A stretch of 64,000 bases of DNA. Origin: Lunatibacter salilacus (GTDB lineage Bacteria > Bacteroidota > Bacteroidia > Cytophagales > Cyclobacteriaceae). The stretch spans positions 1 to 64,000 of the forward strand of contig NZ_VOLC01000021.1 of the NCBI RefSeq assembly GCF_009797935.1. Reading direction: 5' to 3'. This document shows positions 26,649 through 35,165 of this stretch, piece after piece. Below the pieces are notes generated by a model, which saw nothing but the letters and a program-made list of their open reading frames with translations, searched no databases and was not told the origin of the DNA. Made by a program: the position numbers and the translations under genes. The first letter of the stretch is position 1. Each line of letters opens with the position of its first letter.

Positions 26649-26780
26649 GTGTTTATAATTGATTTTTAATGGTCATTACTTGTCCCGGTTTTACGGGGTA
26701 GCCTGTCCCGATTCTCGGGAGAATCTCGCATGGTGTATAATCATCCCAATGTGTGACGTTCCTGTCATGCTCGATTTGAT
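26646..26780 (-). repeat. Leader repeat, copy D (long form), ending on the symporter start codon
   Basis: Read on the minus strand, the unit runs from ATCAAATCGAGCATGACA through GGGATGATTATA and GCGAGATTCTCCCGAGAATC to AATCAATTATAAACACATGA. The terminal ATG is the start codon of the sodium:solute symporter. It carries the same hairpin insert as copy B (CCCGAGAATCGGG, then CCCCGTAAAACCGGG). The orientation relative to the gene is the same as for copy C and dsbD. Confidence 0.85.
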
Positions 26781-27097
26781 GTGTTGATGAAGCTAATGAT
26801 GAATAGGTGCTTTGGTAAATAATTTTTCGATGTCAATGTAATTTTGTTTCAAATAAATAAAATTTTAATCAACTCTCCCAGCTTTTATTATATTTTTAAA
26901 TAATTGAATGCTTGTCAACACGCTAAAGCAAGTTTGTTTTCCTCCTTCGGGATTGGATTGGGAGTAAATATAAATGGTTTGAAACAGTAATAAACAAAAC
27001 TATTGTATTTTTACAGGAGTATTACAAAAAAAGGCATCAAATAGACCAGTAGTCGGGATCGTTTTTTTTTTTTAAACTTCCCGTTAAAAACTAATGT
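26781..27097. other. AT-rich divergent intergenic region
   Basis: Beyond the repeat, about 320 bp separate the symporter (-) and the APH-fold kinase (+). It is AT-rich, ends in a run of about ten T's at 27063-27073, and shows no ORF or recognised site. It must contain the promoters of both flanking genes. Confidence 0.5.
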
Positions 27098-28165
27098 ATG
27101 GAAAACTCAATAGTTGAGGCTGTATTAAAACAATATCCCTTTGAAACAACTTCCTTGGAATGTGCACCTTTTGGATCCGGACACATCCACAGCACCTTTC
27201 GGGTAAAGGTTGGCGGCAACTTATATATATTACAGGAATTCAACGATCAGGTGTTCAAGTTTCCAGAACGAATATCAGGGAATTTGCAGGTGTTGTTAAA
27301 CGAACTTCAACCTGGCGCGTTACCCTATGAATTACCATTACCTGTCAAGAATAAGCTCGGAGAATTTTTCACATCCATAAGCGGTCGGCTGTTCAGGCTG
27401 TTTCCGTTTGTGTCAGGTGTGACCAAAGACAGTGTGGACAATCCGCATCAGTCCAACTTGGCGGCTGAGGCATTTGCTAATTTCGTGAAGGTATTTTTAC
27501 CTGTCGACGCAAGCTTGCTTCGTGACACCATCCCAAGTTTTCATGACCTTGACTTGAGATTTAGGCAGTTTGAAGAGAGTGTGCAGACTACCGATAGAGA
27601 AATTGATTCGGAAACTGCCCAGTTGATCGACTTCTATCAAAAGCAACATGACTTGGTGGAAACATATAATGCATACACCCAACTTTTGCCGAAGCGTGTC
27701 ACCCACAACGATACCAAAATTAACAACCTGATATATAGTGAGGACCTTACCCGTGTTAATGCGGTCATTGATTTGGATACCATCATGGCCGGCTACGTGT
27801 TTTATGACTTTGGAGACTTGGTCCGAACAGTAGTATGTACAGAAGATGAGGCCTCGCACAATTGGGCCCAAATCCGTGTTGATCTGGACAAATATGAGTC
27901 GTTGATAGAAGGGTTTTACCTTCCTCTGATTGAATCCATTGAGTCGGAGGAACTAGCCTCCCTGACTTTTGGAGGCGAGATGATGACCTGTATCATGGGG
28001 CTGAGATTTTTAGCCGATTACTTAAATGGGAATAAGTACTACCATATAACCTACGAAAATCAAAACCTGCATCGTGCAAAGAACCAAAGCAAGCTGCTCC
28101 AATCCTTACGGGATAATCGACCTCAAATCCAGAAATTGGTCGACCGGGTGGGGGTTCGAAATTAA
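27098..28165 (+). CDS. Aminoglycoside phosphotransferase-fold (APH) small-molecule kinase
   Basis: A 355-residue protein with the APH/choline-kinase fold. The Brenner motif RVTHNDTKINNLIY near residues 205-218 contains the catalytic Asp and metal-binding Asn. The DFG-equivalent is AVIDLDTIMAGYVFYDFGDLVR near 226-247. The N-lobe has FGSGHIHSTFRV. Similar Bacteroidetes proteins include N-acetylhexosamine kinases and homoserine-kinase-like enzymes, so a sugar kinase is plausible. Antibiotic resistance is not supported. It precedes recG by 63 bp and is divergent from a sodium:solute symporter, so a transport-phosphorylation link is possible but unproven. Confidence 0.75.
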   Translation: MENSIVEAVLKQYPFETTSLECAPFGSGHIHSTFRVKVGGNLYILQEFNDQVFKFPERISGNLQVLLNELQPGALPYELPLPVKNKLGEFFTSISGRLFRLFPFVSGVTKDSVDNPHQSNLAAEAFANFVKVFLPVDASLLRDTIPSFHDLDLRFRQFEESVQTTDREIDSETAQLIDFYQKQHDLVETYNAYTQLLPKRVTHNDTKINNLIYSEDLTRVNAVIDLDTIMAGYVFYDFGDLVRTVVCTEDEASHNWAQIRVDLDKYESLIEGFYLPLIESIESEELASLTFGGEMMTCIMGLRFLADYLNGNKYYHITYENQNLHRAKNQSKLLQSLRDNRPQIQKLVDRVGVRN

Positions 28166-28228
28166 TTTGCCACTTCCCAATTAACATTTGAAAATTGTCC
28201 GTTAACCTTTTAAATTTTACATACGCAA

Positions 28229-30322
28229 TTGTCCGGTTATTTTGACACAAAGATTGAGTACCTAAAAGGTGTAGGCCCACAAAAAGCGGAACTCCTTAAT
28301 AAAGAGCTGCAAATTTTCACTTTTGGAGAATTGATTTCCCATTACCCCTTCAGGTATGAGGATAGGACTACATTTTATAAGATCAATCAGTTGAATGCCG
28401 ACCTTCAGCATGTGCAGGTAGTAGGTCAGATTGTTAGCGTGGAGACACTGGGAGAAGGACGAAGAAAGCGGTTGGTGGCCTATTTCAAAGACGAAACCGG
28501 GGTGATGGAGCTTACTTGGTTTAAGGGGATACAGTGGGTAAGCAAGAAATTGATAACGGGTGTCCCCTACGTGGTGTTTGGCAAACCCAACCAGTTTGGC
28601 CGGAAATTCAGTATTGCCCATCCGGAATTTGAACCGATTACTCAGCTAAAGGAGGAAAAGAGTTATTTACAGCCCATCTATCCCACGACTGAGAAGCTAA
28701 AAAATAGATTTTTGGACAGTAAAGGTATTTCCAAGATAATGGAAATACTTTTGAATCAATCGCTTGGATTGCTTCCCGAGACACTTCCGGGATACTTGAT
28801 GGAGGCAAACCGGCTAATTCCCAAGCGGGATGCAATCTATCACATTCACTTTCCGGCGAATGAGCAAATGCTGCAGCGAGCCAGATACCGTCTAAAGTTT
28901 GAGGAATTCTTCTTTTTACAGCTCCGCTTATTAAAACTGAAATTGACCCGTACTGAGAAATTCAGGGGGCAACCACTACAGCAGACCGGTCTTTTGACTC
29001 GTTTTTACAATGAAAACCTGCCCTTCGAACTAACCAATGCGCAAAAGCGGGTCATAAGGGAAATTTATTCCGATCTCAAATCCGGAAAGCAGATGAACAG
29101 ACTGATTCAAGGAGATGTGGGATCCGGAAAGACCATCGTTGCCTTTATTTGTATTTTGGTCGCCATCGATTCGGGCACGCAAACCTGTCTGATGGCACCT
29201 ACTGAAATTTTGGCTTTTCAACATTATGAAAGCTTGAAACCTTTTGCGGAAAAGATGGGGTTGCGACTTGCCTTACTTACTGGGTCAACAAAAAAATCCC
29301 AGCGGGAAATCATCCATCGGGACCTAATTTCGGGCAACTTACCCATTCTGATAGGTACCCATGCGCTTTTAGAAGATGTAGTCCAATTTAAAAATTTAGG
29401 CTTGGCCATCATCGACGAGCAGCACCGATTTGGAGTCGCCCAGCGCGCCAAGTTGTGGGGCAAAAATCTAACATTTTACCCCCATGTATTGGTAATGACC
29501 GCAACTCCGATTCCGCGAACCTTGGCTATGACGCTATATGGGGATTTGGACATTTCAGTTATTGATGAGCTTCCCATAGGGCGGAAGGCCATTCAGACCG
29601 TTCACCGCTACGACAAAGACAGGCTGAAGGTGTTTGGATTTTTGAAAAAGGAAATTGATATGGGAAGACAGGTGTATATGGTCTACCCACTCATAGAGGA
29701 ATCTGAAAAAATGGATCTAAAAAGCCTCATGGATGGACATGAAAGCATCTGTAGGGCATTTCCCCAATATCCCATTGGGGTGCTGCATGGCAATATGAAG
29801 CCTGTTGACAAAGATTTTGAAATGGCGCGGTTTGTAAAAGGGGAAACCAAAATCATGGTAGCTACCACGGTAATTGAAGTGGGTGTGAATGTCCCCAATG
29901 CCACGGTGATGGTAGTCGAGAATGCGGAGCGCTTTGGACTCTCCCAACTTCACCAACTCAGAGGTCGGGTGGGAAGAGGATCCAGTCAATCCTATTGTGT
30001 GCTTATGACCAAGTATGAACTGTCCAAAGACAGCCGGATACGGTTGGAAACCATGGTCCGAACGAATAACGGTTTTGAGATTGCCGATGTGGATTTGCGG
30101 CTAAGGGGACCGGGAGATCTCACCGGAACCCAGCAGTCGGGAATCACGGATTTGAAATTAGCAGATTTAAGTCAAGATGCGGGAATTCTAACCCAAGCCA
30201 GGGATGCAGCCCGGGATTTACTGGAAAAGGATCCACAAATTTCATTACCTGAACACGCGGCAGTCTACACCCAAATACAGAAACAAACCAAACAAGCATT
30301 GAACTGGAGCAGGATATCCTAA
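28229..30322 (+). CDS. recG: ATP-dependent DNA helicase RecG (TTG start)
   Basis: RecG remodels stalled forks and Holliday junctions. The 697-residue protein has an N-terminal wedge region starting FDTKIEYLKGVGPQKAELL. The helicase core has Walker A QGDVGSGKTIVAFI near residue 289, DEQHRFGVAQR (DEQH box) near 395, TATPIPRTLAM near 425, and a C-terminal HQLRGRVGRG near 580. Length is normal. There is no in-frame ATG before the conserved N-terminus: the frame opens at a TAA at 28211, and TTG at 28229 is the first plausible start. The Shine-Dalgarno site is weak. It follows the APH gene closely. Confidence 0.92.
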   Translation: MSGYFDTKIEYLKGVGPQKAELLNKELQIFTFGELISHYPFRYEDRTTFYKINQLNADLQHVQVVGQIVSVETLGEGRRKRLVAYFKDETGVMELTWFKGIQWVSKKLITGVPYVVFGKPNQFGRKFSIAHPEFEPITQLKEEKSYLQPIYPTTEKLKNRFLDSKGISKIMEILLNQSLGLLPETLPGYLMEANRLIPKRDAIYHIHFPANEQMLQRARYRLKFEEFFFLQLRLLKLKLTRTEKFRGQPLQQTGLLTRFYNENLPFELTNAQKRVIREIYSDLKSGKQMNRLIQGDVGSGKTIVAFICILVAIDSGTQTCLMAPTEILAFQHYESLKPFAEKMGLRLALLTGSTKKSQREIIHRDLISGNLPILIGTHALLEDVVQFKNLGLAIIDEQHRFGVAQRAKLWGKNLTFYPHVLVMTATPIPRTLAMTLYGDLDISVIDELPIGRKAIQTVHRYDKDRLKVFGFLKKEIDMGRQVYMVYPLIEESEKMDLKSLMDGHESICRAFPQYPIGVLHGNMKPVDKDFEMARFVKGETKIMVATTVIEVGVNVPNATVMVVENAERFGLSQLHQLRGRVGRGSSQSYCVLMTKYELSKDSRIRLETMVRTNNGFEIADVDLRLRGPGDLTGTQQSGITDLKLADLSQDAGILTQARDAARDLLEKDPQISLPEHAAVYTQIQKQTKQALNWSRIS

Positions 30323-30448
30323 AAGTGAACAAAGGCGTATGGAATTGAGGAAGTTGTGAGGGAATAATAAGTTATTAAACGATTCCTTGCGCAGGTTTGG
30401 TACGATTATTATATATATGGTTGTATAAACATAAAATAACCCAGAAAA

Positions 30449-31288
30449 ATGAATTTAAAAATTACGATGCTAATTATTGCTGTTGGTGTGCTGAGCCTAT
30501 CCTCCTGTGTTTCGAAGAAGAAATTTACAGATGCAACCTCACACATCGGTAGGCTAACGGGTGAATTGGGTGATACAAAAGAGTCACTCGCTGAGACTCA
30601 GAAACAACTTGCGGATACACAAAGGCAACTACAGGAAAGAAACGAAGAACTAAGTCGGGAAAAGGAGTTGACCAAAACCCTTAACAACCGGCTGAGTCAG
30701 GCCGTCTCTACCTCTTCGTCCGTGCAGGAGCAACTCACCGAGAAAGAACGGACTTTGATGGAGCAACAGGAACGTCTTGATATGCTTCAGCGCTTATTAG
30801 ATGAACAAAAGGCCGTAATGAGCAGCTTGAAGGCAACGGTAGACCGAGCCCTGAACCAATACCGGTCAGATGAATTACAAATTTATGAGCAAGATGGTAA
30901 GCTATATGTATCCTTGCAGGATAAACTGCTCTTCCCTTCAGGAAGTGCTACCGTAAATAAGGATGGTAGGGAAGCACTTGGAAAACTGGCGGAAGTGCTC
31001 AATACCAATGAGGAAATCCAAATTATGGTAGAAGGCCACACAGACAATGTACCCATCAGTGGACGGTTTGAAGATAACTGGGCACTTAGCACTGCACGGG
31101 CCACCGCGATTGTCAGGATACTGACAGCAACATACAACGTAGCTCCTGAACGGGCAATAGCCGCGGGAAAAAGCTATTACGAACCCAAGGATTCAAATGA
31201 AACTGCAGAAGGAAGGGCAAAAAACAGAAGAACTGAAATTATTCTGACTCCCAAATTGGACGAGCTCTTCAAATTGCTACAACAATAA
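30449..31288 (+). CDS. OmpA-family peptidoglycan-binding lipoprotein
   Basis: The 279-residue protein has a lipoprotein signal ending LSLSSC near residue 20, then a coiled-coil region to about 125 with heptad repeats rich in Gln and Glu (ETQKQLADTQRQLQERNEEL). A C-terminal OmpA/MotB-like domain follows: LLFPSGSATVNKDGREAL, IMVEGHTDNVPIS near 193 and NWALSTARATAIVRIL. It likely sits in the outer or inner membrane and anchors to peptidoglycan. The stop codon is 2 bp before the rluE-type gene, so the two may be co-transcribed. Confidence 0.87.
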   Translation: MNLKITMLIIAVGVLSLSSCVSKKKFTDATSHIGRLTGELGDTKESLAETQKQLADTQRQLQERNEELSREKELTKTLNNRLSQAVSTSSSVQEQLTEKERTLMEQQERLDMLQRLLDEQKAVMSSLKATVDRALNQYRSDELQIYEQDGKLYVSLQDKLLFPSGSATVNKDGREALGKLAEVLNTNEEIQIMVEGHTDNVPISGRFEDNWALSTARATAIVRILTATYNVAPERAIAAGKSYYEPKDSNETAEGRAKNRRTEIILTPKLDELFKLLQQ

Positions 31289-31290
31289 GC

Positions 31291-31878
31291 ATGCCCCGAT
31301 ATTTTGTGATATACAAGCCTTTCGGGATGCTCACCCAGTTTAGTGGGGAGGGAAATACCCTTGGGAATTTGGGAGACTTCCCACCGGATGTGTATCCGGT
31401 GGGAAGGTTGGACAAAGACAGTGAGGGACTCCTTATCATTTCAAATGACAAGACGTTGAACCACCGTCTCTTGGATCCGGTCCAAGGTCACCGAAGGGAA
31501 TATTTTGTACAGGTGGAGGGGGATATTACCCACGAGGCCCTACACCAGCTTGAGTCCGGTCTGCTTATACAGGTTGACAAGCGGGCCTACAGGACAAAAA
31601 AAGCGGTTGCTAAATCTCTGAAATCCTCACCTATACTACCTGAGCGGGTTCCTCCGGTAAGGTATAGAAAAACGGTGCCGGATTCGTGGATATCGCTAAC
31701 ACTTACTGAGGGGAAAAACCGTCAAGTTCGAAAGATGACAGCAGCAGCGGGGTTTCCAACCCTGAGGTTGGTGCGGTGGGCTATCGAGGACCTTACTATA
31801 AAAGGATTTGAAAGCGGGCAGGTAGAAGAACTGTCACGGAAAGCGATATATTCTTCGTTGGGGATTTTGGAAAGGTAG
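31291..31878 (+). CDS. 23S rRNA pseudouridine synthase, RluE-type
   Basis: The 195-residue protein belongs to the RsuA/RluE pseudouridine synthases. The N-terminus reads YFVIYKPFGMLTQF, and the catalytic-Asp motif is VYPVGRLDKDSEGLLIIS near residues 34-51. Later marks are GKNRQVRKMTAAAGFPTLRLVR near 150. It lacks an N-terminal S4 domain, as RluE does. In E. coli RluE modifies U2457 of 23S rRNA; the same site is assumed by family only. It starts 2 bp after the OmpA-like gene. Confidence 0.88.
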   Translation: MPRYFVIYKPFGMLTQFSGEGNTLGNLGDFPPDVYPVGRLDKDSEGLLIISNDKTLNHRLLDPVQGHRREYFVQVEGDITHEALHQLESGLLIQVDKRAYRTKKAVAKSLKSSPILPERVPPVRYRKTVPDSWISLTLTEGKNRQVRKMTAAAGFPTLRLVRWAIEDLTIKGFESGQVEELSRKAIYSSLGILER

Positions 31879-32040
31879 CAGCCTTAGGAAAATGTTCATA
31901 GAAATTCACCTCTTTTCAGACAAAAAGAAAGATCGGTCCGTTCTAAATTGTGTTAAACAAGTATTTGTTCTAATTTAGGCCGGGCAAACCGTTGGCCTAT
32001 GAATTAGAAGGGTAAATGGGGGAAAAATTAAACAGAGAAC

Positions 32041-33012
32041 ATGCATCAAGATAAAATAAAGGACGCGATCCGCGAAGTGAAAAAAATTGTTGTGGGTCAA
32101 GATAGAATGGTCAACCGGCTATTAATCGGCCTTTTTACAAATGGACACATTTTGCTGGAGGGTGTTCCCGGTCTGGCCAAAACGCTTACGGTGAACACAT
32201 TGGCAAAAGTGCTGCATTTGGATTTCAAACGGATACAGTTCACTCCGGATTTGCTTCCTTCGGATTTGATAGGTACCATGATTTACAATCAGCTTACGGC
32301 TAGTTTTGAAGTCAAGAAGGGGCCAATCTTCTCCAACATCATTTTGGCCGATGAAGTCAACAGGTCCCCCGCGAAAGTGCAGTCTGCGCTTTTGGAAGCC
32401 ATGCAAGAAAAGCAAGTTACTATTGGTGATACGACATATACGTTGGACAAGCCGTTTTTGGTTCTTGCGACGCAAAACCCGGTGGATCAGGAAGGAACCT
32501 ATCCGTTGCCCGAGGCCCAGGTTGACCGCTTTATGATGAAGGTCAACATTGACTATCCCTCCAAAAAAGATGAAATGGAAGTGATGCGCCGAATGACGGA
32601 TGCTTTTTTTGTTTCTGAGGTTAATCCAATTTTGGAAAGGGAGGATATCTTTGCGATCCGGGCGGAGATAAATAAAGTAAGAATAGCAGAACCCCTTGAA
32701 AATTATATTATAGAATTGGTGTTTTCTACCCGCTTCCCTGAAAAATACGGAATGAACGAAGAGGCCAAATACATACAGTTTGGGGCTTCTCCCCGAGCAA
32801 GCATCAACCTTAATTTGGCAGCAAAAGCGGTAGCTTACATGGATCAACGGGATTATGTATTGCCTGAGGATATTAAGGAAATCGCCGATGATGTCTTAAA
32901 CCACAGGATTATCCTGAACTATGAGGCCGAAGCGGACAACGTCAGTACCAGAGATTTGGTTAAGCGTATATTAGATCGGATTCCCCTAAATAAATCAGCC
33001 GTTTTTAATTGA
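32041..33012 (+). CDS. MoxR-family AAA ATPase
   Basis: The 323-residue ATPase shows Walker A LEGVPGLAKTLTVNTLAK near residues 39-56, the RIQFTPDLLPSDLIGT segment near 67-82, Walker B NIILADEVNRSPAKVQSALLEAMQE near 101-125 and sensor-1 VLATQNPVDQEGTYPLPEAQ near 141-160, all classic for MoxR. These chaperone-like ATPases usually sit with DUF58 and VWA-domain partners. Here neither follows; a LytS-type kinase begins 84 bp later after a terminator. The gene is therefore an apparently solitary MoxR. Function is inferred from family only. Confidence 0.9.
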   Translation: MHQDKIKDAIREVKKIVVGQDRMVNRLLIGLFTNGHILLEGVPGLAKTLTVNTLAKVLHLDFKRIQFTPDLLPSDLIGTMIYNQLTASFEVKKGPIFSNIILADEVNRSPAKVQSALLEAMQEKQVTIGDTTYTLDKPFLVLATQNPVDQEGTYPLPEAQVDRFMMKVNIDYPSKKDEMEVMRRMTDAFFVSEVNPILEREDIFAIRAEINKVRIAEPLENYIIELVFSTRFPEKYGMNEEAKYIQFGASPRASINLNLAAKAVAYMDQRDYVLPEDIKEIADDVLNHRIILNYEAEADNVSTRDLVKRILDRIPLNKSAVFN

Positions 33013-33017
33013 TAGTG

Positions 33018-33077
33018 ATCCATCAGCCATCCCAAGTGAGCATATTCAGAAAAGGAGGGGTGATGGATTGTTTTTTT
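33018..33077 (+). terminator. Terminator between moxR-type ATPase and histidine kinase genes
   Basis: ATCCATCA (33018-33025) pairs with TGATGGAT (33061-33068), followed by a run of T's. The inner region is long, so the fold is plausible rather than certain. Confidence 0.55.
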
Positions 33078-33096
33078 CTATATTTGATTCCAATTT

Positions 33097-34146
33097 ATGG
33101 ATAAAAACAGATTATATTGGGTCCTACAGATAGGCGGTTGGCTGGGTTTTGCCCTTGTCAACCTTTTTTTCATGTCCCTGGACCGGGGAATTACCGCCAT
33201 TCAGGTAGGAGCCTACTTTTCTTTGGCTACATTCTATTTTCTGTCTACGCATTTTTTAAGGTATACGATCAAGAAAAATACCTGGTTTGAATTTCCCCTT
33301 GAAAAGCTGACCAAAAAGGTACTTACCTCGGTAGTGTTGCTGAGTCTGGTGAATATGCTTGCTCAAATAGTTATCAACCTGGCATTCGATACGCTGAATC
33401 CAGTTTCGGATATCAAACCTTTGGTGCTGTTGGCCAACCTTTTTACCAGTTTTCTATTTTACTCACTGTGGGTGTTGATGTATTTTCTGTTTTATTTTTT
33501 AGACAATTACAATTCCTCGCTGAAGTATCAGGCGAAAATAAACGAAATCAAACTTATCCATTTACGCAATCAGCTGAACCCACATTTTATATTTAATGCC
33601 CTGAACAGTGTCAGGGCCTTGGTGGATGAAGACCCAGTAAAAGCCAAATCGGCCATCACGCAGTTGTCCAATATCCTCCGGTATTCCCTTGTCGTGGATA
33701 AGCACAAGGTGATCCCCTTCGGAGAGGAATTAAATACAGTCAAAGATTACCTAAATCTGGAACTGATTAGGTTTGAAGAGCGGCTAAAAGTCATTTACGA
33801 AATCGAACCCGCGGCTTTCCACTACAAAATACCCCCCATGATGCTTCAGACTATTGTGGAAAATGCCATAAAGCACGGCATCTCCAACTTGATGAAGGGT
33901 GGCATCATTGAAATCAAATGTAATCTGGGTCTGTTGGATGATTTGTATATTTGGGTAAGAAACAGTGGACAATACAAGGGAGACACTACCAGTAAGAAAA
34001 AGGGGGAAGGGCACGGGATCACCAATACAATCCAACGGCTAAAATTGATCTATGGTCCTAGGGCTTCTTTTAAAATTTACAATCAAGGACAAGAATTTGT
34101 CGTTACAGAAATAAAAATACCAAAACAAAACCTTATCTTAGACTAA
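33097..34146 (+). CDS. LytS/YehU-type sensor histidine kinase
   Basis: A 349-residue membrane kinase. Four hydrophobic helices occupy about residues 1-140, then comes the His_kinase domain with HLRNQLNPHFIFNALNSVRA near 155 (phosphoacceptor His), and an HATPase with MLQTIVENAIKHGIS near 250. A GHGITNTIQRLKLIYG segment closes it. It has no obvious ligand domain besides the membrane part. It is followed 14 bp later by a LytTR response regulator, a standard pair in Bacteroidetes. Signal and target genes are unknown. Confidence 0.9.
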   Translation: MDKNRLYWVLQIGGWLGFALVNLFFMSLDRGITAIQVGAYFSLATFYFLSTHFLRYTIKKNTWFEFPLEKLTKKVLTSVVLLSLVNMLAQIVINLAFDTLNPVSDIKPLVLLANLFTSFLFYSLWVLMYFLFYFLDNYNSSLKYQAKINEIKLIHLRNQLNPHFIFNALNSVRALVDEDPVKAKSAITQLSNILRYSLVVDKHKVIPFGEELNTVKDYLNLELIRFEERLKVIYEIEPAAFHYKIPPMMLQTIVENAIKHGISNLMKGGIIEIKCNLGLLDDLYIWVRNSGQYKGDTTSKKKGEGHGITNTIQRLKLIYGPRASFKIYNQGQEFVVTEIKIPKQNLILD

Positions 34147-34160
34147 AAATAGATATCCCA

Positions 34161-34895
34161 ATGCGCGCATTAATAGTAGATGATGAAAGATTAGCAAGAA
34201 AAGAGCTCACAAACCTGCTATCCACCCATGAAAATATTGAGGTAGTCGGTGAAGCCCTGAATGTGGAAGACGCGAAAGAAAAAATCGAGCAACTGCAGCC
34301 TGATGTGATATTTCTGGATATACAGATGCCGGAGAAGACGGGGTTCGATCTGCTGGAAGAATTAGACCATGTTCCATTGGTTGTATTTATTACTGCCTAT
34401 GACGAATTTGCCATACAGGCATTCCAAGTCAATGCCCTGGACTATTTGCTTAAACCCATAGAGCCAGCAAGACTCGCTGAGACGTTGGTGAAGTTGGAAC
34501 GCAAAATGGAGGAATTGAAGAAAGAACAGACCCAAGAAGCTGGTGGCCCAACTAAAAAATTGACATTACATGATCAGGTTTTTGTCAAGGACGGAGACCG
34601 ATGTTGGTTTGTAAAGCTTTCAAGCGTCCGATTATTCGAATCAGATGGCAACTACATCAAGGTTTATTTTGACAATAATAAGCCCATGATTCATAAATCG
34701 CTGAATGCGTTGGATGAGAGGTTGGATGAAAAGTCGTTTTTCAGGGCGAGCCGTAAACATATAATAAACTTAAGTTGGGTAGAATCCATTGAGCCCTGGT
34801 TCAACGGTGGCCTGGTTGTCACCTTAAAGGGAGGAGACCGGATAGAAGTAAGTAGGAGGCAGGCTGCAAGGTTTAAGGATTTGATGAGTTTGTAA
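34161..34895 (+). CDS. LytTR-family response regulator
   Basis: A 244-residue regulator: an N-terminal receiver with RALIVDDERLARKEL, phospho-site VIFLDIQMPEKTGFDLL near residue 55, and LDYLLKPIEPARLAETL near 95. A C-terminal LytTR DNA-binding domain (about 140-240) has VRLFESDGNYIKVYF and FRASRKHIINLSWVESIEPW. It forms a two-component pair with the LytS-type kinase 14 bp upstream. Targets are unknown; LytTR sites are typically direct repeats and none was identified with confidence. Confidence 0.92.
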   Translation: MRALIVDDERLARKELTNLLSTHENIEVVGEALNVEDAKEKIEQLQPDVIFLDIQMPEKTGFDLLEELDHVPLVVFITAYDEFAIQAFQVNALDYLLKPIEPARLAETLVKLERKMEELKKEQTQEAGGPTKKLTLHDQVFVKDGDRCWFVKLSSVRLFESDGNYIKVYFDNNKPMIHKSLNALDERLDEKSFFRASRKHIINLSWVESIEPWFNGGLVVTLKGGDRIEVSRRQAARFKDLMSL

Positions 34896-35165
34896 ACATT
34901 CCTCTCCCTACAAATAAAACCTTTATTTGCCACTTAATTACAATTTGTTGTATATTTAATCTTATATTGGTAAAGTAATAAAGACAATTCAATTTGAACA
35001 TCTAAAAAAAACCTGTTGAAACGGATGTTTCACTTTTATAAGTTAGTTATGCCCACTTTGTCTCAAGGTGAGGTGGAAAAAGAGTCCACTATGGTTGGAT
35101 TCTTAATTTAGTAGAGAGAATGTCTATTACACAGTTTAATTTTTAATTAAAAAATTAAGTTACAT
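34896..35165 (+). other. Intergenic region between the two LytTR regulators
   Basis: About 270 bp. A short imperfect inverted repeat (GAACATC ... GATGTTTC) lies near 34998-35032. A 20-residue ORF at 35049-35111 is too short to call. The second regulator probably has its own promoter here. Confidence 0.4.

Noticed and set aside
27098-28165. Annotating the APH-fold protein as an aminoglycoside resistance enzyme
   Set aside because: The fold is generic, and the context and motifs fit a sugar or metabolite kinase instead. No resistance-linked genes are nearby.
35049-35111. 20-residue ORF between the LytTR genes
   Set aside because: Too short, with no clear ribosome binding site or conservation evidence.
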